Below, piece by piece: positions 22,537 to 31,464 of a DNA stretch of 64,000 nt. Below the pieces are notes generated by a model. That model saw only the letters and a program-made list of their open reading frames with translations. It had not been told where the DNA came from and ran no database searches. The stretch spans positions 682,001 to 746,000 of the forward strand of contig NZ_JAKWJO010000001.1 in NCBI RefSeq assembly GCF_022760995.1, written 5' to 3'. Source of the DNA: Dyella sedimenti. Its GTDB lineage: Bacteria > Pseudomonadota > Gammaproteobacteria > Xanthomonadales > Rhodanobacteraceae. How positions within the stretch are numbered: position 1 is the first letter of the stretch; the number at the start of each line of letters is the position of its first letter. The translations under genes and the position numbers were made by a program.

Positions 22537-22542
22537 TATAAT
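22537..22542 (+). promoter_or_regulatory. Perfect -10 box upstream of the cytochrome c genes
   Basis: TATAAT at 22537-22542 in the 207-base gap before the diheme cytochrome gene. No good -35 lies at normal spacing (TTGCCA is 22 bases upstream), so an activator may be needed. Confidence 0.4.
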
Positions 22543-22603
22543 GTCCGCACGGCGTTGCCGCGCCGTCCTGGCGGCTGCGCACCACGCGCATGATGGGGAC
22601 AGC

Positions 22604-23362
22604 ATGAAAGGGCTTTCAGTGACGTGGCGCCGCGCCAGGCGCGCGCTAGGCGCATGGGTGTTGCTGGCTGGCGTGGCGCTGGCCGGCGGGACGAGGGCGC
22701 AGGAGGCACCGCATCCGGCCATTCCCGACACCCTCCAGCAGCGCATCGCCGCCTGCACCGCCTGCCACGGCGTGCATGGCGAAGGCACGCCGGAGAGCGG
22801 CTTCTTTCCCCGCCTGGCAGGCAAGCCGGCCGGCTATCTCGCCCGCCAGCTGAAGGACTTCCAGGACGGCCTGCGCAAGTACGGCCCGATGGAGTACACC
22901 GTGCGCCAGCTCAGCCCGGCCTACATGCGCGAGATCGCGGAGTACTTCTCGGCGCAGGAGGTGCCCTACAGCCGCTCGCCGCTGCCGAGGCTGTCGGCCG
23001 ACGCGCTGAAGCGTGGAGAGGAGTTGGTGATGCATGGCGATCCCGTGCGGAAGATCCCGCCCTGCATGGCTTGCCACGGCAGCCAGCTCACCGGCGTGCA
23101 GCCGGACATCCCGGGCCTGGTCGGCTTGCCGTACGACTACATCAGTTCGCAGCTCGGCTCCTGGCGCACCCATACCCGCGCCACGGTGGCCCCCGACTGC
23201 ATGGCCGAGATCGCCAACCGCCTGGGCGATTCGGACATCAGCGCGGTCTCGGCCTGGCTGGCCGGGCGCGAGCTGCCCGCCGACATGCATGCGCAACCGC
23301 CGGGCTCGGTGAAGCCGCCGCTGCATTGTGGCGTGCTGGGCGACAAGGAGGGCGGCGCATGA
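22604..23362 (+). CDS. Periplasmic diheme cytochrome c (c4-like)
   Basis: Electron carrier exported by a cleavable signal peptide (Arg-rich start, hydrophobic stretch WVLLAGVALAGG, likely cut near ARAQ/E). The 252-residue product has two heme sites, CTACH (near residue 51) and CMACH (near 154), each followed by a c4-type fold. The ATG at 22604 gives a proper signal peptide; an ATG 21 codons earlier does not. The stop overlaps the triheme cytochrome start (ATGA), so the two are probably co-translated. Confidence 0.85.
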   Translation: MKGLSVTWRRARRALGAWVLLAGVALAGGTRAQEAPHPAIPDTLQQRIAACTACHGVHGEGTPESGFFPRLAGKPAGYLARQLKDFQDGLRKYGPMEYTVRQLSPAYMREIAEYFSAQEVPYSRSPLPRLSADALKRGEELVMHGDPVRKIPPCMACHGSQLTGVQPDIPGLVGLPYDYISSQLGSWRTHTRATVAPDCMAEIANRLGDSDISAVSAWLAGRELPADMHAQPPGSVKPPLHCGVLGDKEGGA

Positions 23363-24636
23363 AGCGCGTGGGATTGATCGTGGTGGTCGTGCTGCTGGCC
23401 CTGGGCGGCTGGTGGCTGTTCCGTGGCACGTCGCCCCAGCCGGCCTCGCCAGCAGCGGTGGACGTGGCCGCGCTGAAGGACCCGGCGCTGGTCGCCAAGG
23501 GCGAATACCTCGCCCGGGTGGGCGACTGCGCCTCCTGCCACACCGAACAGGGCGGCACCCGCTTTGCCGGCGGTCGCGTGCTGCCGACGCCGTTCGGCAA
23601 TATCCCGGCGCCCAACATCACGCCCGACCGCGAAACCGGGCTGGGCGACTGGCGTTTCGAGGATTTCTGGCAGGCCTTGCACAGCGGCAAGGGACGCCAC
23701 GGCGAGCTGCTGTATCCGGTGTTCTCCTACACCTCGTTCACCAAGGTCACCCGCGACGACGCGCTGGCGATCTTCGCCTACCTGCAGTCGCTGGCGCCGG
23801 TGCGCCAGGCGGCCAAGCCGCTGGGACTGGAATTCCCCTACAGCGTGCGCAGCAGCCTCAACGCCTGGCGCGCGCTGTATTTCCAGGAAGGCGTCTACCA
23901 GCCGGACCCGTCCAAGCCGGTGGCCTGGAACCGGGGCGCCTACCTGGTGCAGGGCCTTGGCCATTGCAACGAGTGCCATGCGCCGCGCGATTCGCTGGGC
24001 GGCTCGCAGAGCAAGCCTTCGCTGGCCGGAGGACAGATTCCCGCGCAGAACTGGTACGCGCCGGACCTGAGCACCCAGGCCAACGGCGGGCTGGCGGGTT
24101 GGAGCGAGCAGGACATCGTCGACCTGCTCAAGACCGGCCAGTCCGCGCGTGGCGCCGCATTCGGCCCGATGGCCGAGGTAGTGGCGCAGAGTACCCAGCA
24201 CCTCAACGATGACGACCTGCACGCCATCGCCACCTACCTGCAATCCCTGCCGGCACGCACGCCGGCAGCGGCCGAGAAGTCGCCGCTCGACACCCGGCCG
24301 ATCCTGGCGCAGGGCGCCAAGGTCTATGCCGAGCGCTGCGCCGACTGCCACGGCAAGGATGGCAACGGCGTGGCCGGCGTCTATCCGCCGTTGAACGGTA
24401 ATTCCTCGGTCAACGAACCGAGCGGCATCAACGCCATGCGCGTGGTGCTGCTGGGTGGCTTCCCGCCGGTGACGGCGGGCAACCCGCGGCCGTATTCGAT
24501 GCCGCCGTTCGCCCAGCAGCTCAGCGACAGCGACGTGGCGGCGGTGGTGACCTACATCCGCCAGTCGTGGTCGAACAATGCCTCGCTGGTGCAGGAGCGC
24601 GACGTCATCAAGTACCGGCACACGCCGATCGACTGA
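23359..24636 (+). CDS. Triheme cytochrome c, dehydrogenase-subunit family
   Basis: The 425-residue product has an N-terminal membrane anchor (about residues 4-20) and three heme sites: CASCH (near 57), CNECH (near 204) and CADCH (near 327). This spacing matches the cytochrome subunits of alcohol, gluconate and sorbitol dehydrogenases, which pass electrons from a periplasmic dehydrogenase to quinone. No dehydrogenase gene adjoins it here. It overlaps the diheme cytochrome by four bases; its 3' end overlaps an epimerase relic on the other strand. Confidence 0.87.
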   Translation: MKRVGLIVVVVLLALGGWWLFRGTSPQPASPAAVDVAALKDPALVAKGEYLARVGDCASCHTEQGGTRFAGGRVLPTPFGNIPAPNITPDRETGLGDWRFEDFWQALHSGKGRHGELLYPVFSYTSFTKVTRDDALAIFAYLQSLAPVRQAAKPLGLEFPYSVRSSLNAWRALYFQEGVYQPDPSKPVAWNRGAYLVQGLGHCNECHAPRDSLGGSQSKPSLAGGQIPAQNWYAPDLSTQANGGLAGWSEQDIVDLLKTGQSARGAAFGPMAEVVAQSTQHLNDDDLHAIATYLQSLPARTPAAAEKSPLDTRPILAQGAKVYAERCADCHGKDGNGVAGVYPPLNGNSSVNEPSGINAMRVVLLGGFPPVTAGNPRPYSMPPFAQQLSDSDVAAVVTYIRQSWSNNASLVQERDVIKYRHTPID

Positions 24637-25080
24637 GCGTGGCGCCTGACGCCGGCGGCCGTTCATCGAGGCAGCCGGCGCCGGCCAGCGCGGCGCGCAC
24701 GGCGTCGTCCAGCGGCGTGTAGAGGTCGTCGCCCAGGAAGGCCCGCAGCCTGGCATCGTCGAGCCGGATCGGCTCGCGCCACAGGTAGTGCATCTTGCAT
24801 AGCTCGCGCAGCGTCTCGTTGAACGGTGAGGCCAGCCGCGCCAGCCACCATGGGAAGTAACCCGCCTTGATCCCGGGCCGGCCGGCGGCGCGACGGATGG
24901 CGGCGAGCATGGCGTGGCCGTCCAGCCAGTGGCCGCCGAAGTGGAAGCTCTCGAAGAGCCCCTGCTCGGATTCGCGGTCCAGCAGGCGGGCCATCGCGTC
25001 GCCCACGTCGGGCAGGTAGGCCCAGGCGTGGCCCAGCTCGTAGCGGCCGCCGTACTGCATGCGGCGCAGCGGCCGGCCGC
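24608..25080 (-). pseudogene. C-terminal remnant of an NAD-dependent epimerase/dehydratase
   Basis: The - strand reads PLRRMQYGGRYELGHAWAYLP and then FHFGGHWLDGHAML and FPWWLARLASPFNETLRELC, typical of the C-terminal half of short-chain NAD-dependent epimerases. The Rossmann-fold N-terminus with GxxGxxG is absent. Reading upstream, an in-frame stop appears near 25110 inside LysR-like sequence. About 150 residues remain, so a functional product is unlikely even though the ATG at 25060 could start translation. Confidence 0.72.
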
Positions 25081-25235
25081 GGCGAGGTGAGCGGCACGGT
25101 GCGGCTCACCGCTAGCGAGATCATCGGCGGAGAAGTGTTGCCGCCGATCCTGGCCGCCTTCCGCGAGCGGCAAACCTGGGCGTGCGGCGGCTGTTCGAGC
25201 ACCTGGCCGGGGCGCTGGAACCTATATGGCGTGAC
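25069..25235 (+). pseudogene. Remnant of a LysR-family regulator
   Basis: GEVSGTVRLTASEIIGGEVL then PPILAAFRERQ (from about 25081) is the start of a LysR substrate-binding domain. Near 25171 the frame shifts and the text becomes LGVRRLFEHLAGALEPIWRD, like a LysR C-terminus. The helix-turn-helix and most of the effector domain (well over 100 residues) are missing. With the divergent epimerase relic this marks at least two deletions. Confidence 0.65.
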
Positions 25236-25241
25236 CGGCGG

Positions 25242-25742
25242 CTACGCCTTGGCGTTTGCCAGGCCCGCCAGCGCCTGCCATGGCCCCAGGTCCCAATGCC
25301 CGCGCGCCTGGCCCGACGGCGAGGGCAGCACGAACAGTCGGGTGTCGCCGATCCGCTCGACCTGCAAGCCATAGGGGGCCTGGCGCCCCAGCGCGGCCCG
25401 CGCGGCGGCCTTGCTGGTGAAGGCGAGCAGGCGCGGCGCGTGGCGTTCGATCCGCTGGCGCAGCGCGGCGACGTCGAAGGCATCGCGGGGCAGTTCGTCG
25501 TCGTTGCCCATGTGGTGCTTGGCCAGGTCGGTGAGGCCGATGCCCAGCGCGGGCAGCAGGGGATATTCCGCCGGCGCGTACAGGCGCGGCGTGAGGCGCA
25601 CGGCGTGCAGCGCCCGCCAGAACAGGTTGCCGGGGTGGGCGTAATAGGCCTTTTCCGCCGCCGAGCGCCGCCCTGCGGCGGTGCCGCAGAACACCAGGCT
25701 CAGGCCAGGCTGCAACAGGTCGGGAAGGATCGGTTCGCGCAT
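25242..25742 (-). CDS. mug: Mismatch-specific DNA glycosylase (Mug/TDG family)
   Basis: Base-excision enzyme for G:U and G:T mismatches. The 166-residue product has FCGTAAGRRSA near residue 18 (E. coli Mug has CGINPG; the catalytic Asn position is not Asn here), HPGNLFWRAL, GIGLTDLAK and the C-terminal VLPSPSGQARGHW. This variant motif is common in the family outside enterobacteria. The start at MREPILPDLL is preferred over an ATG twelve codons upstream. Confidence 0.87.
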   Translation of the reverse strand: MREPILPDLLQPGLSLVFCGTAAGRRSAAEKAYYAHPGNLFWRALHAVRLTPRLYAPAEYPLLPALGIGLTDLAKHHMGNDDELPRDAFDVAALRQRIERHAPRLLAFTSKAAARAALGRQAPYGLQVERIGDTRLFVLPSPSGQARGHWDLGPWQALAGLANAKA

Positions 25743-25877
25743 CGCGGCAAGCATAGCGGCTGCCTCGCCCGTACCCAATGAAAGACTGCCGGGTACACAA
25801 AATCATGCGATCCAGGGCGTTTCTGCGCGCCAGTTGGCGACGTCGCCGAAAGTGCCGCCAACGTGCAGGCGCATGCA

Positions 25878-25907
25878 TCGACAGTGTGCGCATACTGCCG
25901 CTATAAA
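25878..25907 (+). promoter_or_regulatory. Probable sigma70 promoter of rng
   Basis: TCGACA (25878-25883) and TATAAA (25902-25907) with an 18-base spacer, each five of six matches to consensus, 26 bases before the rng GTG start. Confidence 0.65.
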
Positions 25908-25932
25908 GGTCGCCCATCCACGGGAGCACCCG

Positions 25933-27420
25933 GTGAGCGAAGAAATCCTGATCAACGTGACTCCGCGCGAGACCCGCGTCGGCGTGGTGGAGAACGGCAT
26001 GTTGCAGGAGGTGCACGTGGAGCGGGCCTCCAAGCGCGGCTACGTGGGCAATGTCTACAAGGGGCGCGTGCAGCGGGTGATGCCCGGCATGCAGGCGGTG
26101 TTCGTGGATATCGGGCTGGAGCGCGCGGCCTTCCTGCACGCCTCGGACATCCTGCGCCCGCCGCTGCCGGTGGCCGCCGACGGCGCCGAGATGCCGGCCA
26201 ACGGCAATGGCCACACGCCGTCCATCAGCGAACTGGTGCACGAGGGCCAGGAGATCGTGGTGCAGGTGGTGAAGGACCCCATCGGCACCAAGGGCGCGCG
26301 GCTGTCCACCCACCTGTCGATTCCCTCGCGCTACCTGGTGCTGCTGCCGCACGCGCGCACGCTGGGCATCTCCGCGCGCATCGAGGAGGAGGCCGAACGC
26401 CAGCGCCTCAAGGACGTGCTGAACGGGCTGATCGGCGAGAACCCGCTGGGCTACATCGTGCGCACCAACGCCGAAGGGCAGACCGCCGAGTCGCTGGCCT
26501 TCGACGTCACCTACCTGGGCAAGGTCTGGCGCGTGGTGCAGGAGAACATCGCCAAGGCCAAGGTCGGCGAGCGCGTGTACGAGGAACTCTCGCTGCCGCT
26601 GCGCAGCCTGCGCGACATGCTCAACGACGACATCGAGAAGGTGCGCGTGGACTCGCGCGAGACCTTCGAGAAGGTGGTCAAGTTCGTGCACAAGTTCATG
26701 CCCCACCTGGACGACCGGGTGGAGCACTATGGCGGCGAGCGCCCCATCTTCGACCTCTACGGCGTGGAGGACGAGATCCAGCGTGCGCTGAAGAAGGAAG
26801 TACCGCTGAAATCCGGTGGCTACCTGATCGTCGACCAGACCGAGGCGATGACCACCATCGACGTGAACACCGGTGGCTACGTCGGTTCGCGCAACCTGGA
26901 GGAAACCGTCTACCGCACCAACCTGGAGGCCGCGCAGGCGGCGGCGCGCCAGCTGCGGCTGCGTAACCTCGGCGGCATCATCATCATCGACTTCATCGAC
27001 ATGACCGACGAGGAGCACCGGCGGCAGGTGCTGCGCATGCTCGAGAAGGGACTGGCGCGCGATCACGCCAAGACCACCGTCTATCCGATGTCGGCGCTGG
27101 GCCTGGTGGAGATGACGCGCAAGCGCACCACCGAAAGCCTGGAGCGCCAGCTGTGCGAGCCGTGCCCGGCCTGCGGCGGACGCGGCACGGTGAAGACGGC
27201 CGAGACGGTGACCTACGAAATCTTCCGCGAGATCACCCGCGCCGTGCGCCAGTTCAATACCGAGAAGCTGCTGGTGATGGCCAGCCCCAAGGTGGTCGGT
27301 CGCATCCTGGAGGAAGAGTCCAGCGCGGTGGCCGAACTGGAAGAGTTCATCTCCAAAAGCATACGCTTCCAGGCCGAAGAGCATTATTCGCAGGAACAAT
27401 TCGATGTGGTTCTGTTGTAA
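25933..27420 (+). CDS. rng: Ribonuclease G
   Basis: Single-strand endoribonuclease for 16S rRNA 5' maturation and mRNA decay. The 495-residue product starts at GTG (VSEEILINVTPRETRVGVVE), with GGGAGCA upstream. It has an S1 domain (GYVGNVYKGRVQRVMPGMQA) and catalytic metal ligands in TTIDVNTGGYVG and IIIDFIDM. The Zn-link Cys pair is in CEPCPACGGRG. It lacks the long RNase E C-terminal scaffold. The order rng-yhdP-tldD matches E. coli. Confidence 0.96.
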   Translation: MSEEILINVTPRETRVGVVENGMLQEVHVERASKRGYVGNVYKGRVQRVMPGMQAVFVDIGLERAAFLHASDILRPPLPVAADGAEMPANGNGHTPSISELVHEGQEIVVQVVKDPIGTKGARLSTHLSIPSRYLVLLPHARTLGISARIEEEAERQRLKDVLNGLIGENPLGYIVRTNAEGQTAESLAFDVTYLGKVWRVVQENIAKAKVGERVYEELSLPLRSLRDMLNDDIEKVRVDSRETFEKVVKFVHKFMPHLDDRVEHYGGERPIFDLYGVEDEIQRALKKEVPLKSGGYLIVDQTEAMTTIDVNTGGYVGSRNLEETVYRTNLEAAQAAARQLRLRNLGGIIIIDFIDMTDEEHRRQVLRMLEKGLARDHAKTTVYPMSALGLVEMTRKRTTESLERQLCEPCPACGGRGTVKTAETVTYEIFREITRAVRQFNTEKLLVMASPKVVGRILEEESSAVAELEEFISKSIRFQAEEHYSQEQFDVVLL

Positions 27421-27441
27421 GCGCGCGGTGTACGCCGCGTC

Positions 27442-30400
27442 GTGAACACGCATTGGCGATCCCACATGCACCTGGCCAGCCGGGCCCTGGCCTGGATCGC
27501 TGGCGTGGCCGTGATCTCGCTGGCGGTGGCGATGGCGCTGGCCCAGTTGCTGCTGCCCACCCTGGCGAGCCATCCCGACTGGGTGGCGGCGCAGCTGAGC
27601 GCCAAGCTGCAGCGCAAGGTGACGTTCGATGCGCTGGAAGGCCGCTGGCAGCCGGCCGGCCCGCTTTTCGTGATGCGCGGCATGCGCATCGACACCGGCA
27701 ACGGCGAGGTGCCGATGCGCATTCCGGAGGCCGAGCTCAAGCTCGACTTCGGCGGCTGGCTGCTGCCGGCGCGGCACCTGGTGAACCTGCGCGTGCGTGG
27801 CCTGCAACTCGATCTCGGCCGCGATGCCGACGGTACCTGGCATATCAACGGCATTGGCCTGGCCGGCGGCGAGGAACGGCAGAGCCTGTCGTTCCGGCAG
27901 CTGTCGGTGGGCCTATGGCTGCGCGATACGCGGCTGGACATCACCGACCATCGGCTGGAGCGCCACTACACCCTGCTGGCGGACCAGCTGCGCCTGAGCC
28001 GGCAGGGCCGGCGCATCCGCGTCGGCGCGCTGCTGCGGCGCGAGGGCGCGCCGGGCCAACTGCGCGGCGCGGGCAGCTTCAGCGACGACGGCGCCGATGG
28101 CCGCCTGTGGCTCAGCGGCAGCGACCTCGACCTGCATGCGATGTCGGCCGGCATCGATCTGGGCGGCTATACGGCCGACAGCGGCCGCGGCGCCTTCGAC
28201 AGCTGGCTGGACTGGCGCCATGCCAAGGTGGTGCGCAGCCTCACGCACTTCCATCTGTCGCAGTTGTCCATCGCCAATCCCGACGGGGTGAAAGCCAACG
28301 TGCCCTCGCTGGACGGCCTGGCCCAGCTGACGATCGGCAACGACAGCTATGAACTGCGCTGGGCCGGCGACGACGGCAGCGCCCTGGTGGCCAGCCTGCA
28401 GGGCATGGGCGGCGACCAGGCCCAGGCCGCGGTGGCTGCGCGTGACCTGCAACTGGCGCCATTGCTGCCTTGGCTGGCGCTCAAGCCGGGACTGTCGCCC
28501 GCGCTGGCGCAATGGGTGGGCGGCGGCCAGCCGCGCGGCCGGTTCTCCCATGCGCAACTGCGCTGGACGCGCGCGGGCGGCCTGCAAGGGCTGGATGCCG
28601 GCTTTACCGGCCTGGCCATCGACCCGGTCGGCAAGCTGCCTGGCATCGATAACCTGCATGGCGAGCTGCGCGGCGACGCGCAGGCCCTGGCGCTGTCGCT
28701 GCCGGTGCAGGCGACGGTGTTGCGCTTCCCGCACACGTTCCGCCAGCCGTTCGTGATGTCGCGGCTGGGCGGCGACGTCGCCGTGTGGCACGAGGACGAC
28801 GCCTGGCACATCGGCACCGAGTCGCTGGTGTTCGAGGGCGCCGATTTCGGGGGCGCGGCGCGCGGCGAGGTGGCGCTGCCCGATGCGGTCGGGCGTCCTT
28901 TCCTCGACCTGTATGCCACGCTGAGCCATGCCGACGTGGCGGCGGCCAAGCTGTTCTGGCCGATCGATTCGATGTCGCCGGCGGCGGTGCAGTGGCTCGA
29001 CCAGGCGCTGGTCGCCGGCCAGGTGGACCGCGGCGACGTGCTGGTGCGCGGCGACCTCAAGGACTGGCCGTTCCACCACAACGAGGGCCGTTTCGAGGCG
29101 CGTGCCGAGATCAGCGGGCTGGAGCTGGACTACGGCAGGAGCTGGCCGCATGCGGATGGCATCAGCGCGGTGGCCAGCTTCGTCAACAGCGGCATGCTGG
29201 TGGAGGCGAGCCAGGGACAGTCGCTGGGAAACAAGGTCAGCCGCGCCGTGGCGCTGATTCCCGAACTCGGCCATACCGTGCTCGATCTCAATGTCAGCGG
29301 CAGCGGCACCGGCGCGAGCCTGATGGAGTTTATCCGCCGCAGCCCGATCGGCAGTCACCAGGCCGATACCCTGGCCAAGCTGAGGCTGGGCGGTACCGGT
29401 TCCTTCGACTTCCACCTGTCGCTGCCGGTGGCGACTTCCAGCGACTTCCTGCTCGATGGCCGCGCGCAGCTCGATGGCGTGGATTTCAATGCGCCGGAGT
29501 GGAACCTGCGGCTGGACAAGCTCACCGGCCCGGCCACTTTCGACAAGGCGGGATTCCACGCCGGTCCCCTGGATACGAGCTTTCGCGGGCAGCCGTCGAA
29601 GCTGGACCTGGCCATCGCCGGCGCCACCGGCCAGCCCGATGCCGTGCTTTCGGCCAGGCTCACCGGCCGCTACGGCATGGGCGAACTGACCCAGGGCTAC
29701 AAGCAACTGGACTGGCTGAACCAAGTGTCGGAGGGGCGCAGCGACTTCACCATCGGCTTCACCATCGCCCATGCGGGCGGCAGTGCCGCCGCCACGCAGC
29801 AGCTCAGCGTGGATTCGGGCCTCGTCGGCATGGCGCTCGCCTTCCCGGTGCCCCTGAAGAAGGCCGCCACTGACATCCTGCCCCTGCACCTGGACATGAA
29901 CCTGCCGATGGAGGGCAGCGACGTGCAACTGGGCGTGGGGCAGGTGATGCGCGCGCGCCTGCGCCTGCCGCAGAACGAGGGCCAGTCGATGGCGGCCACC
30001 TTCGCCTTTGGCACCCGGGCGCCCGACACCCTGCCGGACAAAGGCATCCGCGTGCGCGGCCGCGCCGCGCGGCTCGACGTGACCGGCTGGGTGCAGTACG
30101 CCGCCTCCGGCAGCAGCGCCGGCGGTCCGGGCCTGGAAAGCATCGACGTCGGCGCCGACCAGGCGCAGGTGTTCGGCCATAACTTCGCCAACATGCACCT
30201 GCTCGCCAGCGCCCAGCCGGAGGGACTCACCGTGGACGTGGACAGCGCGGGGTTGGCCGGCCGCTTCGCCATTCCGCTGAACGACCTCGGCAAGCGCGGC
30301 ATCACCGCGCGGCTGCAGCGCCTGTACTGGCCCAAGGACGTGGTGCCGCCGAAGCCGGCCGGGGCCGGCGCCGAGGTGGCCTCGGCATCGTCGGCGCCGG

Positions 30401-31341
30401 CCAGTCCGGAGGCGTCGGCGGCCCCGGCGCCGAACCCGGCGGCGACCGGCATCACGCCTTCCGCGCTGCCGCCGTTCCACCTGTGGGTCAGCGACCTGCG
30501 TTTCGGCGATTCCAAGCTGGGCGACGCGCGGCTGGAGACCTGGCCGACCGACCGCGGCCTGCATATCGACCAGTTGCGCACGCTGGCGCACGGCGTGCAG
30601 ATCAACGGCACCGGCGACTGGGACGGCACGGCGGGCAACAGCGCCTCGCGCATGCGCATCGACTTCGCCGCGGAGAACCTCGGCGACATGCTGGGCGCCT
30701 TCGGCTACGAGGGCCTGCTGGCCGGCGGCAAGGTGCGCGCGCAGCTGGACGCCAGCTGGCCGGGTGCGCCGTCGGCGATGGAGCTGGGCAACATGGACGG
30801 CAAGCTCAGCATCAACGTCACCGATGGCCGCATGCCCGAGGTGACGCCCGGCGTGGCGCGCCTGTTCGGCCTGGTCTCGGTGCTGGAGCTACCGCGCCGC
30901 CTGTCGTTCGACTTCGGCGACGTGTTCGGCAAGGGCCTGGCCTTCGATGCGATCACCGGCGATTTCAAGCTGGGCGACGGCAACGCCAATACCGACAACC
31001 TGCGCATCCGCAGCCCGGCCGCCGAGATTTCCATCAAGGGGCGTACCGGCGTGCGCGCCAAGGACTATGACTTGCAGGTCCACGCGGTGCCCCATGCCGG
31101 CAACAGCCTGCCGGTGGTGGGCGCGGTGGTGGGCGGCCCGATCGGCATCGCGGCGGGCTTCGTGGCGCAGAGCATCCTGGGATACGGCATCAACCATGCC
31201 GCCAGCGCCCGTTACAAGATCACCGGCAGCTGGGACAAGCCGGTCATCACCCTGATCGAGAAGAAGGACGTGCCGCTGGTGCCCGCCGCCACGCCTCCGT
31301 CGGCCGGCGAACAGCCGGTGGATGGGCAGGTGAGGGATTAG
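27442..31341 (+). CDS. yhdP: YhdP family AsmA-like lipid transport protein
   Basis: Giant inner-membrane-anchored periplasmic protein, 1299 residues, of the AsmA/TamB/YhdP family that bridges phospholipids to the outer membrane. It has one N-terminal membrane helix (about 12-37, ALAWIAGVAVISLAVAMAL) followed by long beta-rich repeats, an Ala/Pro-rich low-complexity insert (about residues 975-1005), and the conserved C-terminal domain ending near GSWDKPVITLIEKKD. A start at MHLASRAL (27466) is equally possible. The stop codon lies inside a G-rich repeat. Confidence 0.9.
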   Translation: MNTHWRSHMHLASRALAWIAGVAVISLAVAMALAQLLLPTLASHPDWVAAQLSAKLQRKVTFDALEGRWQPAGPLFVMRGMRIDTGNGEVPMRIPEAELKLDFGGWLLPARHLVNLRVRGLQLDLGRDADGTWHINGIGLAGGEERQSLSFRQLSVGLWLRDTRLDITDHRLERHYTLLADQLRLSRQGRRIRVGALLRREGAPGQLRGAGSFSDDGADGRLWLSGSDLDLHAMSAGIDLGGYTADSGRGAFDSWLDWRHAKVVRSLTHFHLSQLSIANPDGVKANVPSLDGLAQLTIGNDSYELRWAGDDGSALVASLQGMGGDQAQAAVAARDLQLAPLLPWLALKPGLSPALAQWVGGGQPRGRFSHAQLRWTRAGGLQGLDAGFTGLAIDPVGKLPGIDNLHGELRGDAQALALSLPVQATVLRFPHTFRQPFVMSRLGGDVAVWHEDDAWHIGTESLVFEGADFGGAARGEVALPDAVGRPFLDLYATLSHADVAAAKLFWPIDSMSPAAVQWLDQALVAGQVDRGDVLVRGDLKDWPFHHNEGRFEARAEISGLELDYGRSWPHADGISAVASFVNSGMLVEASQGQSLGNKVSRAVALIPELGHTVLDLNVSGSGTGASLMEFIRRSPIGSHQADTLAKLRLGGTGSFDFHLSLPVATSSDFLLDGRAQLDGVDFNAPEWNLRLDKLTGPATFDKAGFHAGPLDTSFRGQPSKLDLAIAGATGQPDAVLSARLTGRYGMGELTQGYKQLDWLNQVSEGRSDFTIGFTIAHAGGSAAATQQLSVDSGLVGMALAFPVPLKKAATDILPLHLDMNLPMEGSDVQLGVGQVMRARLRLPQNEGQSMAATFAFGTRAPDTLPDKGIRVRGRAARLDVTGWVQYAASGSSAGGPGLESIDVGADQAQVFGHNFANMHLLASAQPEGLTVDVDSAGLAGRFAIPLNDLGKRGITARLQRLYWPKDVVPPKPAGAGAEVASASSAPASPEASAAPAPNPAATGITPSALPPFHLWVSDLRFGDSKLGDARLETWPTDRGLHIDQLRTLAHGVQINGTGDWDGTAGNSASRMRIDFAAENLGDMLGAFGYEGLLAGGKVRAQLDASWPGAPSAMELGNMDGKLSINVTDGRMPEVTPGVARLFGLVSVLELPRRLSFDFGDVFGKGLAFDAITGDFKLGDGNANTDNLRIRSPAAEISIKGRTGVRAKDYDLQVHAVPHAGNSLPVVGAVVGGPIGIAAGFVAQSILGYGINHAASARYKITGSWDKPVITLIEKKDVPLVPAATPPSAGEQPVDGQVRD

Positions 31342-31353
31342 GGACGAGTCGCC
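31327..31353. repeat. G-rich repeat at the yhdP stop codon
   Basis: CAGGTGAGGGATTAGGGACG with AGTCGCC following. It resembles the G-rich arm seen at 34702, 42893 and 43010 (consensus about GAGGGTTAGGGGTGAGTAGCG). The yhdP stop TAG is part of it. Confidence 0.5.
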
Positions 31354-31464
31354 GCCCCGCACCGGTACGCCTGTGCAAGGGGCAGCGGCGCCCGCAGGGT
31401 TTAAACCGCCGGCTGGCGGCCCCAACTTGCTAAAGTCCCTTCTTTTACGCATGGCTGAGACTTC

